Positions 1 to 6,359 of a stretch of 22,635 nt of DNA are shown here, one piece after another. Within the stretch, counting starts at the first letter, position 1. Each line of letters begins with the position of its first letter. The notes beneath the pieces were generated by a model. It searched no databases and was not told the DNA's origin. It was given only the letters and a program-made list of their open reading frames with translations. The DNA comes from a virus, in IMG/VR virus record IMGVR_UViG_3300010354_004498, positions 1-22,635 of that record. One strand, written 5' to 3'. The position numbers and the translations under genes are program-made.

Positions 1-40
1 GACCAAGATGTCGGGAGTTCGAATCTCTCTACTCCGACCA
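1..40 (+). tRNA. tRNA, 3' end only (cut by window edge)
   Basis: Only the 3' part is in the window. A T arm is visible as GGGAG-TTCGAAT-CTCTC (positions 13-29, one G-U pair), followed by a seven-base acceptor strand TACTCCG, discriminator A and an encoded CCA (38-40). The anticodon lies upstream of the window, so the isoacceptor cannot be named. It heads the cluster continued by tRNA-Gly eight bases later. Confidence 0.85.
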
Positions 41-47
41 TTTTTAT

Positions 48-123
48 GCGGGTAAAGTGTTTACGGTTACACGGCGGTCTTCCAAACCTCAATAGATGGG
101 TTCGAATCCCACTACCCGCTCCA
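48..123 (+). tRNA. tRNA-Gly (anticodon UCC)
   Basis: The cloverleaf folds with acceptor GCGGGTA/TACCCGC, D arm GTGT/ACAC, anticodon loop CTTCCAA (anticodon TCC), T arm ATGGG-TTCGAAT-CCCAC and an encoded CCA at 121-123. The anticodon stem GCGGT/ACCTC has one C-T mismatch. It would read GGA/GGG. Its 3' end is only four bases before the ATG of the oxygenase-like gene at 128, so the two are probably co-transcribed and separated by tRNA 3' processing. Confidence 0.93.
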
Positions 124-127
124 GAAT

Positions 128-703
128 ATGAACAAAGTTATAGACCAAAACGACATTTTTAAGAAGTTTGATTTTAGTTCTGTAATTTCAGAGCATGATA
201 ATCAACAAGCCTGTTATATTATAAGAGATATAATTGCTACAGGAAACTACTTTAAAAATTCACCTAAATACCAAACACAAGAAAATATCTTTGCCCGTAA
301 AGAGGCAATTTGGTTAAAGTACCGGATGAGCTTTCTTTTTAGCGTTTTCTTGTACCTAGGTCGTGAAGTTAAAGTCAATAATATGATGGCTTGGAGTTTC
401 ATGACCAATCTTGAGGGTGCCGAAGATCGTGAAAAACTATGGCATGATCATTGGCATCCAAGTCATCCGCAGGCTAAGATGATGAGTGGTATCTTCTATC
501 TACATATCCCTGATGATGTAAAAGATAGAGACTACTGCGGAACAGAAATGGCACCTAAAGGTGTAGACAGCGACGAACGATATTATATTCGTCCAAGCGA
601 CTATCATTGGTTAGTTTATCCTAGCAATATGTGGCACAGGCCAGGCATAGTTCAAAGTAATCAATATAGATTTATATTGGCCGCTGACGTAGAATATATG
701 TAA
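128..703 (+). CDS. 2OG-Fe(II) oxygenase-like protein
   Basis: This 191-residue protein has the C-terminal layout of the 2-oxoglutarate/Fe(II) dioxygenase superfamily. A histidine-rich WHDHWHP segment (H106, H108, H110) is followed by a SGIFYL strand, a YPSNMWH segment with a candidate third iron ligand (H170), and QYRF with R181 as candidate 2-oxoglutarate anchor. This order (HxH, SGxxYL, FPSxxxH, R) is what I recall of phage oxygenases of the TIGR02466 type. The N-terminal ~90 residues show no domain I know. The substrate is unknown. The ATG lies four bases after the CCA of tRNA-Gly and has no Shine-Dalgarno, so translation may depend on tRNA processing or a longer precursor. The same C-terminal signature recurs in the gene at 1413. 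Confidence 0.75.
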   Translation: MNKVIDQNDIFKKFDFSSVISEHDNQQACYIIRDIIATGNYFKNSPKYQTQENIFARKEAIWLKYRMSFLFSVFLYLGREVKVNNMMAWSFMTNLEGAEDREKLWHDHWHPSHPQAKMMSGIFYLHIPDDVKDRDYCGTEMAPKGVDSDERYYIRPSDYHWLVYPSNMWHRPGIVQSNQYRFILAADVEYM

Positions 704-767
704 TACTTTTGTAACATGTTTTTTCTGCGTTTGCGATAAGTACGCATATAACAAGAAAGAAAAAATT

Positions 768-1205
768 ATGTTATCCTTTATCACTAATCTGACTGATCCA
801 TTACTAGATTACATCAAGGATGATCCGGTACGGCCTGATATCCCTAAAGAGTTTAGAGTAGGCAAAAATAAATTTGTCAGTGCTCTAGTTGAAGACATTC
901 CTCGAGCTATCGTTTGTGTGAGCCTACATGACTTTATTCCAGAAGATGTTGATGATCTAGCTAGAGATTCTGATGTACCAACTACAGCAATATTTTACAC
1001 AATCTGGAGTTATAGTCCGGGTGCCGGTGTAGAACTTCTCAAAGAAACTGTTAACGAAATTCGTAGACAATTTCCAACGATAGAACGTTTTGTTACACTT
1101 AGTCCAAAGACTGAACTAGCCAAACGTTTTCATCTCAGGAACGGTGCTGACGTCTACAGAGAAAATTTAAATACAGTTAACTACGAATACAAAACGCGGG
1201 TATGA
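768..1205 (+). CDS. small GNAT-like phage protein
   Basis: This 145-residue protein resembles a short conserved protein of marine T4-like phages that I associate with the GNAT acetyltransferase fold. The start has a DNDPVRP-like segment (KDDPVRPDIP, about residues 18-27). The C-terminal half has LLKETVNEIRRQFP followed by SPKTELAKRFHLRNGA and a closing VNYEY. The last part resembles the C-terminal FHxxNGA region of GNAT-like proteins. The classical acetyl-CoA motif RxxGxG/A is not evident, so catalytic activity is doubtful. The purine-rich AGAAAGAAAAA precedes the ATG. The last ten bases of the gene, including the stop, are also the 5' acceptor strand of tRNA-Gly(GCC). Confidence 0.6.
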   Translation: MLSFITNLTDPLLDYIKDDPVRPDIPKEFRVGKNKFVSALVEDIPRAIVCVSLHDFIPEDVDDLARDSDVPTTAIFYTIWSYSPGAGVELLKETVNEIRRQFPTIERFVTLSPKTELAKRFHLRNGADVYRENLNTVNYEYKTRV

Positions 1206-1269
1206 TGTAAAGGTAACCTGAATCCTTGCCAAGGATTATTTGCGAGTTCGATTCTCGCTACCCGCTCCA
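1196..1269 (+). tRNA. tRNA-Gly (anticodon GCC)
   Basis: The acceptor stem is GCGGGTA/TACCCGC. The anticodon arm AATCC-TTGCCAA-GGATT is perfect and shows anticodon GCC. The T arm is GCGAG-TTCGATT-CTCGC and CCA is encoded at 1267-1269. The D stem is weak. It would read GGC/GGU. Its first ten bases overlap the 3' end of the upstream coding sequence, whose stop codon TGA is at 1203-1205, so one transcript cannot yield both an intact mRNA end and this tRNA. Confidence 0.93.
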
Positions 1270-1278
1270 ATAATACGG

Positions 1279-1317
1279 CCCTTGTTGATGAGTTATAAAC
1301 TTACACAAGGGTTTTTT
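1279..1317 (+). terminator. Rho-independent terminator inside the tRNA cluster
   Basis: CCCTTGT (1279-1285) pairs with ACAAGGG (1305-1311) and six T follow. A second small stem AGTT/AACT lies inside the loop. It sits between tRNA-Gly(GCC) and tRNA-Arg(CCU), only six bases before the latter. Confidence 0.8.
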
Positions 1318-1323
1318 AATTTT

Positions 1324-1398
1324 CTCGCTGTAGTTCAACGGATAGAACAAGACACTCCTAAGGTCAAGATGGAGGTTCAATTCCTCCCAGTGAGGCCA
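1324..1398 (+). tRNA. tRNA-Arg (anticodon CCU)
   Basis: The acceptor CTCGCTG pairs with CAGTGAG (one G-U). The D arm is GTTC/GAAC with an AACGGATA loop. The anticodon loop CTCCTAA shows anticodon CCT. The T arm is GGAGG-TTCAATT-CCTCC and CCA is encoded at 1396-1398. The anticodon stem is imperfect, with GAC/GTC as its core and mismatches at both ends. It would read AGG. Confidence 0.88.
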
Positions 1399-1412
1399 TA
1401 CTTAAATAGTAT

Positions 1413-1994
1413 GTGAATCAACCTTTTACAAAAGTACATCAATTTGACATAGATTGCAATCTATTATTCAAAGAATGGCATGACATTGCCAGTAAACAGC
1501 AAATCTTTGCTGATTCAAGAACATATCTTCTACTGTTAATCACATATCCTAGTTCTTATAATCAGGATATAGACATTGCAAAATTCCAAAATACAATAGG
1601 TGTAGATAATTTTTATAATATTTCGTCTGAGTTTTCTGTTAGAAATATTGTAAAAGATTTTAAAAATACCTACACCGAGCATGTTGCTCAAAAAGTCAGT
1701 GAATATATAGAAACAAGTTTTTCAAACTATAACACTACAATCATCAAATATGCTGCTCAGCCACCTAATTGTAGAATGCGAACTCATGTTGATACGCACC
1801 CAAATAGCATGTTACCAAGATTTTTACTTGCTGTAAACGCTAAACATGGGTCCATTATGGAAGTAGACGGTTGTCAATATCCGTTAGATGAACAGGGATC
1901 CCTGTTCATGCTAGACAGAACTGTGGCTCATAGCCCAATTAATCAAAGCAATGACTATAGATTGTTGATGCATTTCGACGTCAAACAAATTTAA
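1413..1994 (+). CDS. 2OG-Fe(II) / Asp-Asn hydroxylase-like protein
   Basis: This 193-residue protein shows a plausible 2-oxoglutarate/Fe(II) oxygenase facial triad. HVD gives H125 and D127, then AHSPINQS gives H173, with R183 in DYRLL as candidate 2-oxoglutarate binder. The spacing fits the aspartyl/asparaginyl beta-hydroxylase-like group. The end (H-x-P...QSN-x-YR...DV) resembles the end of the oxygenase-like protein at 128, suggesting they are distant relatives. The start is GTG at 1413; the overlapping ATG at 1411 is followed at once by a stop. No Shine-Dalgarno is seen, and the start is 14 bases after tRNA-Arg(CCU). The next tRNA begins three bases after the stop. The substrate is unknown. 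Confidence 0.7.
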   Translation: MNQPFTKVHQFDIDCNLLFKEWHDIASKQQIFADSRTYLLLLITYPSSYNQDIDIAKFQNTIGVDNFYNISSEFSVRNIVKDFKNTYTEHVAQKVSEYIETSFSNYNTTIIKYAAQPPNCRMRTHVDTHPNSMLPRFLLAVNAKHGSIMEVDGCQYPLDEQGSLFMLDRTVAHSPINQSNDYRLLMHFDVKQI

Positions 1995-1997
1995 TCT

Positions 1998-2069
1998 GCC
2001 CCTGCAGATGGAGCTGTGCCAGGCCTTCTAAGCCAGGTTACGAGGGTTCGAATCCTTCCGGGGGTGCCA
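1998..2069 (+). tRNA. tRNA-Arg (anticodon UCU), irregular D arm
   Basis: The anticodon loop CTTCTAA shows anticodon TCT in a CAGGC/GCCAG stem with one A-A mismatch. The T arm is GAGGG-TTCGAAT-CCTTC and CCA is encoded at 2067-2069. The acceptor GCCCCTG/CGGGGGT contains wobble pairs, including the terminal G-U. The D arm is poor; CAG/CTG is the best stem I can draw. It would read AGA/AGG, codons used often by the genes here. Confidence 0.78.
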
Positions 2070-2070
2070 T

Positions 2071-2144
2071 GCTCCTATAGTTAAATGGTATAACACAGTC
2101 TTGGTAAGACTGAGTTCCAAGTTCAATTCTCGGTGGGAGCACCA
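2071..2144 (+). tRNA. tRNA-Thr (anticodon GGU)
   Basis: The acceptor is GCTCCTA/TGGGAGC, the D arm GTTA/TAAC, and the anticodon arm CAGTC-TTGGTAA-GACTG shows anticodon GGT. The T arm is CCAAG-TTCAATT-CTCGG with one mismatch. CCA is encoded at 2142-2144. It starts one base after the preceding tRNA ends, so the two form a tandem precursor. Confidence 0.92.
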
Positions 2145-2145
2145 C

Positions 2146-2174
2146 TTGACAACACCGTAATTTGGTGCTATACT
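2146..2174 (+). promoter_or_regulatory. sigma70-type promoter for the L7/L12-domain gene
   Basis: TTGACA at 2146-2151 and TATACT at 2169-2174 are separated by exactly 17 bases. It begins one base after the tRNA-Thr CCA. Transcription is expected to start near 2181, about 34 bases before the ATG at 2215. Confidence 0.82.
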
Positions 2175-2214
2175 AACACTATCAACTATTAAATCAATCC
2201 AAAAAGAGATAGAA

Positions 2215-2598
2215 ATGAGCGAAAAAAGCAACATGGACGAAGTTGTCTTTGATGGCATTCGTTTTTTGGAAAGCCTCACTCGCCATTATGGCCCACAAAA
2301 AGGTATAGCCGTTTGGGAACAAATGGGTGAAGTAATGGGCGATGAAGTCAAGGGCAAGATTTTTTTTGCCATGCTTGCAGGAGATAGATCTAACCGTGTT
2401 CGTGTTAGAGTAGGTACCTGCACTCAAGCGGTGTCTGCTATCAAGGCCATACGTGTGGCCACAGGCTACGGTCTAAAGGAAGCCAAAGATGCTTGGGATC
2501 GGTCCAAGGATCAGGTGGTGACAATTGATAATGTTCAGCTCGATGCTAAACATGAATTGGTCAGAACTTTACGAGATTTGGGTATGATTGTTTCATAA
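2215..2598 (+). CDS. L7/L12 C-terminal-domain protein
   Basis: This 127-residue protein has a C-terminal segment (about 74-127) that reads like the C-terminal domain of ribosomal protein L7/L12: SAIKAIRVATGYGLKEAKD matches the L7/L12 helix-turn-helix region, and LRDLGMIVS closes the domain. In L7/L12 this surface recruits translation factors. The N-terminal domain (about 6-52, with FDGIRFLESLTRHYG and GDEVKGKIFFAML) is not the L7/L12 dimerisation domain; I recall such an N terminus only from phage proteins. It is the first gene after a strong promoter, with AAAGAGA as a modest ribosome site. Binding host elongation factors or the ribosome is inference from the domain alone. Its stop is ten bases before the ATG of the phosphatase-like gene. 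Confidence 0.75.
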   Translation: MSEKSNMDEVVFDGIRFLESLTRHYGPQKGIAVWEQMGEVMGDEVKGKIFFAMLAGDRSNRVRVRVGTCTQAVSAIKAIRVATGYGLKEAKDAWDRSKDQVVTIDNVQLDAKHELVRTLRDLGMIVS

Positions 2599-2608
2599 GG
2601 AGAAGTGT

Positions 2609-3133
2609 ATGCCCTGGATACAAAATGTAGCATTAATTGATATCCCTAGAGGGCATCATATTAAGGTAGGTGAGAATTCCATGCTGATACAGATCTTGGA
2701 TCCCTGCATGGAATTTCCTGTGCCCAAGTACAAGTTCAAAGAAGTTCATCAATTTGAGTTTCTTGACATTGAGCAAGACGGCATGACTAATAACGGAGAC
2801 GGCAAGTGGACAGATATGAGCGAATTTGCCGTCACCCAAGAACAGGCCAATGAATTGGTTAGGCTGTTACAACATGCCCTAGCCAATCATATGGATGTAG
2901 TAGTTCACTGTCATGCTGGTATTTGTCGCTCAGGTGCTGTTGCAGAAATTGGTACGATGATGGGGTTTTTGGATGCAGAAGCCTACAGACAACCTAACCT
3001 GCTAGTAAAACATAAGATGATGCGAGCTTTGGGTTGGACCTACGATGAAAACGAAGAGTCCTACGAAGTTGGCAGTATGGAAAAAACTAGTTGGGGATTT
3101 GTAATTCCCAGTAAAGGAAAAAATAATGGATAA
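2609..3133 (+). CDS. protein tyrosine phosphatase-like protein
   Basis: This 174-residue protein carries the cysteine phosphatase signature HC-x5-R as HCHAGICRSG (H100, C101, R107), after a hydrophobic VVV strand and before a helix, as in the tyrosine/dual-specificity phosphatase P-loop. I chose the ATG at 2609 because AAGGAGA lies just upstream; an in-frame TTG seven codons earlier has no such site. Upstream DI (53-54) and WTD (67-69) may supply the general acid, but this cannot be settled by eye. The target is unknown. The 3' end overlaps the next gene by eight bases, suggesting translational coupling. Confidence 0.75.
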   Translation: MPWIQNVALIDIPRGHHIKVGENSMLIQILDPCMEFPVPKYKFKEVHQFEFLDIEQDGMTNNGDGKWTDMSEFAVTQEQANELVRLLQHALANHMDVVVHCHAGICRSGAVAEIGTMMGFLDAEAYRQPNLLVKHKMMRALGWTYDENEESYEVGSMEKTSWGFVIPSKGKNNG

Positions 3134-3425
3134 AGAATTCGCTAATGTTCCTAGTCATACTGTCGAAGCACTAGATCGATATTGGCATTATGGATTTATG
3201 CCTGGCAGCTTTCTTGGACTACTGCTCTGCGGGGACATCTACAATGCGATTGGTAGGGCAGATCATTCGAACAAATTTGCTCTAGGTTCAATTGTAGAGT
3301 ACATCGTGCGCAAAGCACCTAGAGGCAGTTACGGCAGTGAAGCACTGGTACAGGATTGGATCAACCAAGGTGAAATGTTTCAGCGGTATCAAAAACAACG
3401 TGTAGTAGAAATTTTAAGTAATTAA
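3126..3425 (+). CDS. small conserved phage protein (PGSFL / RAD family)
   Basis: This 99-residue protein belongs to a type I recognise from phages: an N-terminal helix (TVEALDRYWHYGFMPGSFL), LLCGDIYNAIGRADHSN, and a C-terminal part with a P-x-GSYGS motif and DWINQG. No catalytic motif is visible and the role is unknown. It overlaps the phosphatase-like gene by eight bases and ends ten bases before the phosphoesterase gene, so it is part of the same operon. Confidence 0.75.
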   Translation: MDKEFANVPSHTVEALDRYWHYGFMPGSFLGLLLCGDIYNAIGRADHSNKFALGSIVEYIVRKAPRGSYGSEALVQDWINQGEMFQRYQKQRVVEILSN

Positions 3426-3435
3426 GGAGAGCGAA

Positions 3436-4041
3436 ATGCCCAGCGTATTTTTAGTAAGTGATACGCACTTTGGACATGAAAAGACCTGCTCTGTGTTTAA
3501 GAGAGAAGACGGTTCTCCGCTCAGACCTTTTAAAAACGCAGAGGAAATGGACGAAGAAATGGTACGTCGCTGGAACGAACGTGTTCGTCCTAACGACAAA
3601 GTCTATCACTTAGGAGATGTGGTCATCAACCGCAAGGCTCTTAACGTCCTTTATAGGCTTAACGGTGACAAGGTGTTGATAAGAGGTAACCACGATATCT
3701 TTAAGCTCAGTGATTACACTGAACACTTTAGAGACATTCGAGGATACCACGTAATGAACGGAATGATTCTCAGTCATATTCCGATCAGTGAGGATAGTCT
3801 AGCTCGTTTTGGTGCAAACATTCACGGGCACCTTCACGCTAATCGCGTAAAGAAAGCACGTGGAGTGGACGCTAAGACCGGTAGGACACTCTACAGTGAC
3901 GAAATTGATCCAAGGTATCATTGCGTCTGTGTAGAACAAACTGACTTTACGCCTATACTTTTTGAAGATGTCATAGCACGAATCAAAGAGGAAGGTGGTA
4001 CTGTGGGCTTCCGTAACGGAAATGGACCACAAGTTGATTAA
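3436..4041 (+). CDS. calcineurin-like metallophosphoesterase
   Basis: This 201-residue protein has the full set of metallophosphoesterase motifs in order: DTHFGH (D9, H11), GD (60-61), GNHD (84-87), SH (113-114) and HGHLH (130-134). These bind a dinuclear metal centre in calcineurin-like phosphoesterases. The length suits the small single-domain phage and bacterial members. The substrate (nucleotide, nucleic acid end or phosphoprotein) cannot be told. AAGGAG precedes the ATG by a normal distance. It is the last gene of the operon starting at 2146 and is followed by a strong terminator. With the phosphatase-like protein upstream, the operon contains two predicted phosphohydrolases. Confidence 0.92.
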   Translation: MPSVFLVSDTHFGHEKTCSVFKREDGSPLRPFKNAEEMDEEMVRRWNERVRPNDKVYHLGDVVINRKALNVLYRLNGDKVLIRGNHDIFKLSDYTEHFRDIRGYHVMNGMILSHIPISEDSLARFGANIHGHLHANRVKKARGVDAKTGRTLYSDEIDPRYHCVCVEQTDFTPILFEDVIARIKEEGGTVGFRNGNGPQVD

Positions 4042-4057
4042 AACTACTCAGTTTTAG

Positions 4058-4083
4058 ATAGGGCCTTAGGGCCCTATTTTTTT
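4058..4083 (+). terminator. Rho-independent terminator
   Basis: ATAGGGCC (4058-4065) pairs perfectly with GGCCCTAT (4070-4077) around a TTAG loop, with a run of seven T ending at 4083. It closes the operon that ends with the phosphoesterase gene. Confidence 0.9.
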
Positions 4084-4102
4084 GACTAAAATTTCTGCAT
4101 CG

Positions 4103-4108
4103 TAAATA
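4103..4108 (+). promoter_or_regulatory. possible late promoter (TAAATA) before GNAT gene
   Basis: TAAATA lies five bases before the ATG at 4113. It resembles the core of T4-type late promoters. TTGACT at 4082-4087, 15 bases upstream, could alternatively act as a weak -35 element. If this is the promoter, the mRNA would have almost no leader. Confidence 0.35.
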
Positions 4109-4112
4109 CAAG

Positions 4113-4568
4113 ATGATACAGCAGATAACCTGGCAGGAAATACAAGAAGTTTGGTCAACGTACCTATGGCCCGATAGATCTAGCCCCATTCAAACTCACA
4201 GCGCCATGTGTTTTCTTGGAGATCACAATATGTACAACAAAACTACTAGGGTAACTTTTCTAGGTTATTATATTGATGGAAAGTTGTGTGGTGTAAACAG
4301 TGGACACGGTTGCGCTGAAGTGCCAGTTTACGGTAACAACTACCGTAGTAGAGGACTGTTTGTTCACGAAAAATATAGGGGACGGGGTATAGGAACAGCT
4401 CTTTTACTGGCTACCATAGAACAAGCACGTACTGAAAACTATAAATCTGTGTGGAGTTATCCAAAAAATACCAGTTGGGATACATACAATAGAGCTGGTT
4501 TTACATTGGCAAGCGCCTGGCACGACTCCGAAACAGGCACAAATGCCTATGCTTACTGCATTTTATAA
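4113..4568 (+). CDS. GNAT family N-acetyltransferase
   Basis: This 151-residue protein carries the GNAT acetyl-CoA site: GLFVHEKYRGRGIGTALL, with the R/Q-x-x-G-x-G motif at about residues 89-94, followed by helix LLATIEQA. Further on, SWDTYNRAGF resembles the usual N-x-x-A-x-x-x-Y-x-x-x-GF region. The length is typical of single-domain GNATs. The acceptor (protein, amino acid, sugar or small molecule) is unknown. No Shine-Dalgarno precedes the ATG, and the gene sits alone between a terminator and the fibre gene. Confidence 0.88.
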   Translation: MIQQITWQEIQEVWSTYLWPDRSSPIQTHSAMCFLGDHNMYNKTTRVTFLGYYIDGKLCGVNSGHGCAEVPVYGNNYRSRGLFVHEKYRGRGIGTALLLATIEQARTENYKSVWSYPKNTSWDTYNRAGFTLASAWHDSETGTNAYAYCIL

Positions 4569-4581
4569 TAATAGAAAAATA

Positions 4582-4588
4582 ATAAATA
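4582..4588 (+). promoter_or_regulatory. T4-late-like promoter before fibre gene
   Basis: ATAAATA (within TAATAAATA) lies 24 bases upstream of the ATG at 4613. A Shine-Dalgarno CAGGAG follows at about 4600-4605. The motif resembles the TATAAATA late promoter of T4-like phages. It is placed before a structural gene, which is where a late promoter is expected. Confidence 0.55.
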
Positions 4589-4612
4589 CATGGATAGCCA
4601 GGAGTTTTCAAC

Positions 4613-6280
4613 ATGCCTTTACAGATTAGAAGAGGTTCAACAGCGCAACGTTTAACGATTACACCGTTGCCGGGTGAATTAGTATACGATACAACAACAG
4701 GTCAACTTTACGTAGGTAACGGTTCAACTGTTGGCGGAACAACAACCACAGGAATTAGCTTAGAAGATGCTAGAGATGCTGCTGCTGGTCTTTTGACTTC
4801 TGGTGTTCACAGCGGTATTACCTTTACCTATAATGATGCACTAGATCGTATCGATGCAACGGTTACTATCGGCGGTACTGGCCCGTTTGACGGTGACATT
4901 AGCGGTAGTGTTTTTGCCGATAATTCAACCCTACTTGTTGACGGAACTGGTGCAAGCATTGTTGGACCGCTAGCATCTACTGGATCCACACATACAATTA
5001 CTCATAGTGTTGCTGCTGATGCCACAGGTTTAACAATTACCGGTACTGATCTTTCTTACACACAAATAACGTCAAGATTAAAGGTAGTATTAAACGGCAC
5101 AAGTTCTTCAACTGACCATGGCGTATCTATAGATAGCTTTAGTAATGGTGCTGTTGGACCTAGAATTGCTCTTTACAAATCCAGAGGTACTCAGGCTTCT
5201 CCTGAAGTAGCTGTTCAAACAAATGATTCACTTGGTGATATTTGGTTCTTAGGCAGTGACGGGACACAAACCGCCACAGGACTTCGATTTGGCGGTCAAG
5301 TAACAGGTACTCCTACCGCATTCGCTATTCCAGCTAAATTTAGATGGCAGAGTAATATAAGTGGATCATTCACCACAAAGATGGAATTAAGTGATGTTGG
5401 CACACTAAGTGTAAATTCAATTCAAAACTTCAGTGGTACAGATTTAACATTAACTGCAACTAACCTGCAAATAAACGGCACTACAATTCTAAACAATCGT
5501 GCAGAATTAAGATTTGAAGACACTGACGGAAGTAATTATGTTTCACTACGTTCTCCTGCGGTAGTTGCTAGTAACTTAACATTTAACTTACCAAGCACAG
5601 GTGGCAACAATTTGGATGTGTTATACACAGATGGCGCAGGTAATTTAATACTTGGGTCACTGTCTAATGTATTCCCCGGAAAAGTTGGTGCACAGATTGC
5701 TATTGGAACGAACGCTGGTCAAACTAGTCAAGGTACTAACGGTATAGCACTAGGATATCAAGCTGGTCAAACCAGTCAAGGTAACTATGCTATTGCCATT
5801 GGGTATAACGCTGGACTAACATCGCAGCATAACAACAGCGTGATTATCAACGGTGGATCAGCTACATTAAATTCTACAGGCAGCGGAACTTATATTAATC
5901 CTGTTCGTCTTACAGCACCAACTGGTAACTTATTGTACTATAATACAACAACAAAAGAAATCATTTACAGTACGGCATTGTTGATATCAACGGTGCAGGC
6001 TACTTTGGTTGCTGCAAGTACAATCACAGGTGACCTGTATGGGTCTGTGTTTGGAGCAGATAGCACAATGATGGTTGATCAAACAGGGTCAAATCTTAAT
6101 GGAAGAGCCATCACAGCTACCAATCATTTCCAATTACCAGTCTATGCGGACGACACAGCCCGACTAACAGCAATACCAACACCGTCTAAAGGCATGATGA
6201 TTATGATGGAGGCTGGATCTAGTCCAGCTGCCACAAATAATGTTCAGGTGTTTGATGGTTCGTCTTGGGTAAACTTATAA
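4613..6280 (+). CDS. tail fibre-like structural protein
   Basis: This 555-residue protein begins with QIRRGSTAQR...PGELVYDTTTGQLYVGNG (about 4-37), an N-terminal module I know from phage fibres and structural proteins. The middle is rich in T, S, G and N and in short beta-type segments. At about 360-415 there are three 16-residue repeats with AIGxxAG and ALGYQAG, like the YadA-type beta-roll of trimeric adhesins. A motif GD-x-x-GSVF-x-x-x-ST-x-x-VD occurs twice (near 94-110 and 473-489). The last ~55 residues (ADDTARLTAI...VFDGSSWVNL) look like a phage fibre tail domain. It probably forms a trimeric fibre for host contact. It has a good ribosome site, a late-like promoter and its own terminator. 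Confidence 0.8.
   Translation: MPLQIRRGSTAQRLTITPLPGELVYDTTTGQLYVGNGSTVGGTTTTGISLEDARDAAAGLLTSGVHSGITFTYNDALDRIDATVTIGGTGPFDGDISGSVFADNSTLLVDGTGASIVGPLASTGSTHTITHSVAADATGLTITGTDLSYTQITSRLKVVLNGTSSSTDHGVSIDSFSNGAVGPRIALYKSRGTQASPEVAVQTNDSLGDIWFLGSDGTQTATGLRFGGQVTGTPTAFAIPAKFRWQSNISGSFTTKMELSDVGTLSVNSIQNFSGTDLTLTATNLQINGTTILNNRAELRFEDTDGSNYVSLRSPAVVASNLTFNLPSTGGNNLDVLYTDGAGNLILGSLSNVFPGKVGAQIAIGTNAGQTSQGTNGIALGYQAGQTSQGNYAIAIGYNAGLTSQHNNSVIINGGSATLNSTGSGTYINPVRLTAPTGNLLYYNTTTKEIIYSTALLISTVQATLVAASTITGDLYGSVFGADSTMMVDQTGSNLNGRAITATNHFQLPVYADDTARLTAIPTPSKGMMIMMEAGSSPAATNNVQVFDGSSWVNL
5714..5829 (+). repeat. three 48-bp repeats in the fibre gene
   Basis: GCTGGTCAAACTAGTCAAGG starts at 5714, recurs at 5762 with one change, and recurs in a diverged form (GCTGGACTAACATCGCAG) at 5810. 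The 48-base period equals 16 codons and encodes the YadA-like AG(Q/L)TSQ repeats. Confidence 0.85.
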
Positions 6281-6300
6281 TATACATATTGAATAGATTA

Positions 6301-6323
6301 AACGCCCTTTATGGGCGTTTTTT
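6301..6323 (+). terminator. Rho-independent terminator after fibre gene
   Basis: AACGCCC (6301-6307) pairs with GGGCGTT (6313-6319) around TTTAT, followed by T to 6323. The -35 box of the next promoter begins two bases later. Confidence 0.88.
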
Positions 6324-6324
6324 C

Positions 6325-6352
6325 TTGACTATGTATTAATCTCATATATAAT
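6325..6352 (+). promoter_or_regulatory. sigma70-type promoter for the tRNA-like RNA
   Basis: TTGACT (6325-6330), a 16-base spacer and TATAAT (6347-6352). The start expected about seven bases downstream (6359-6360) coincides with the first base of the acceptor stem of the tRNA-like RNA. Confidence 0.82.
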
Positions 6353-6359
6353 AGTACTT

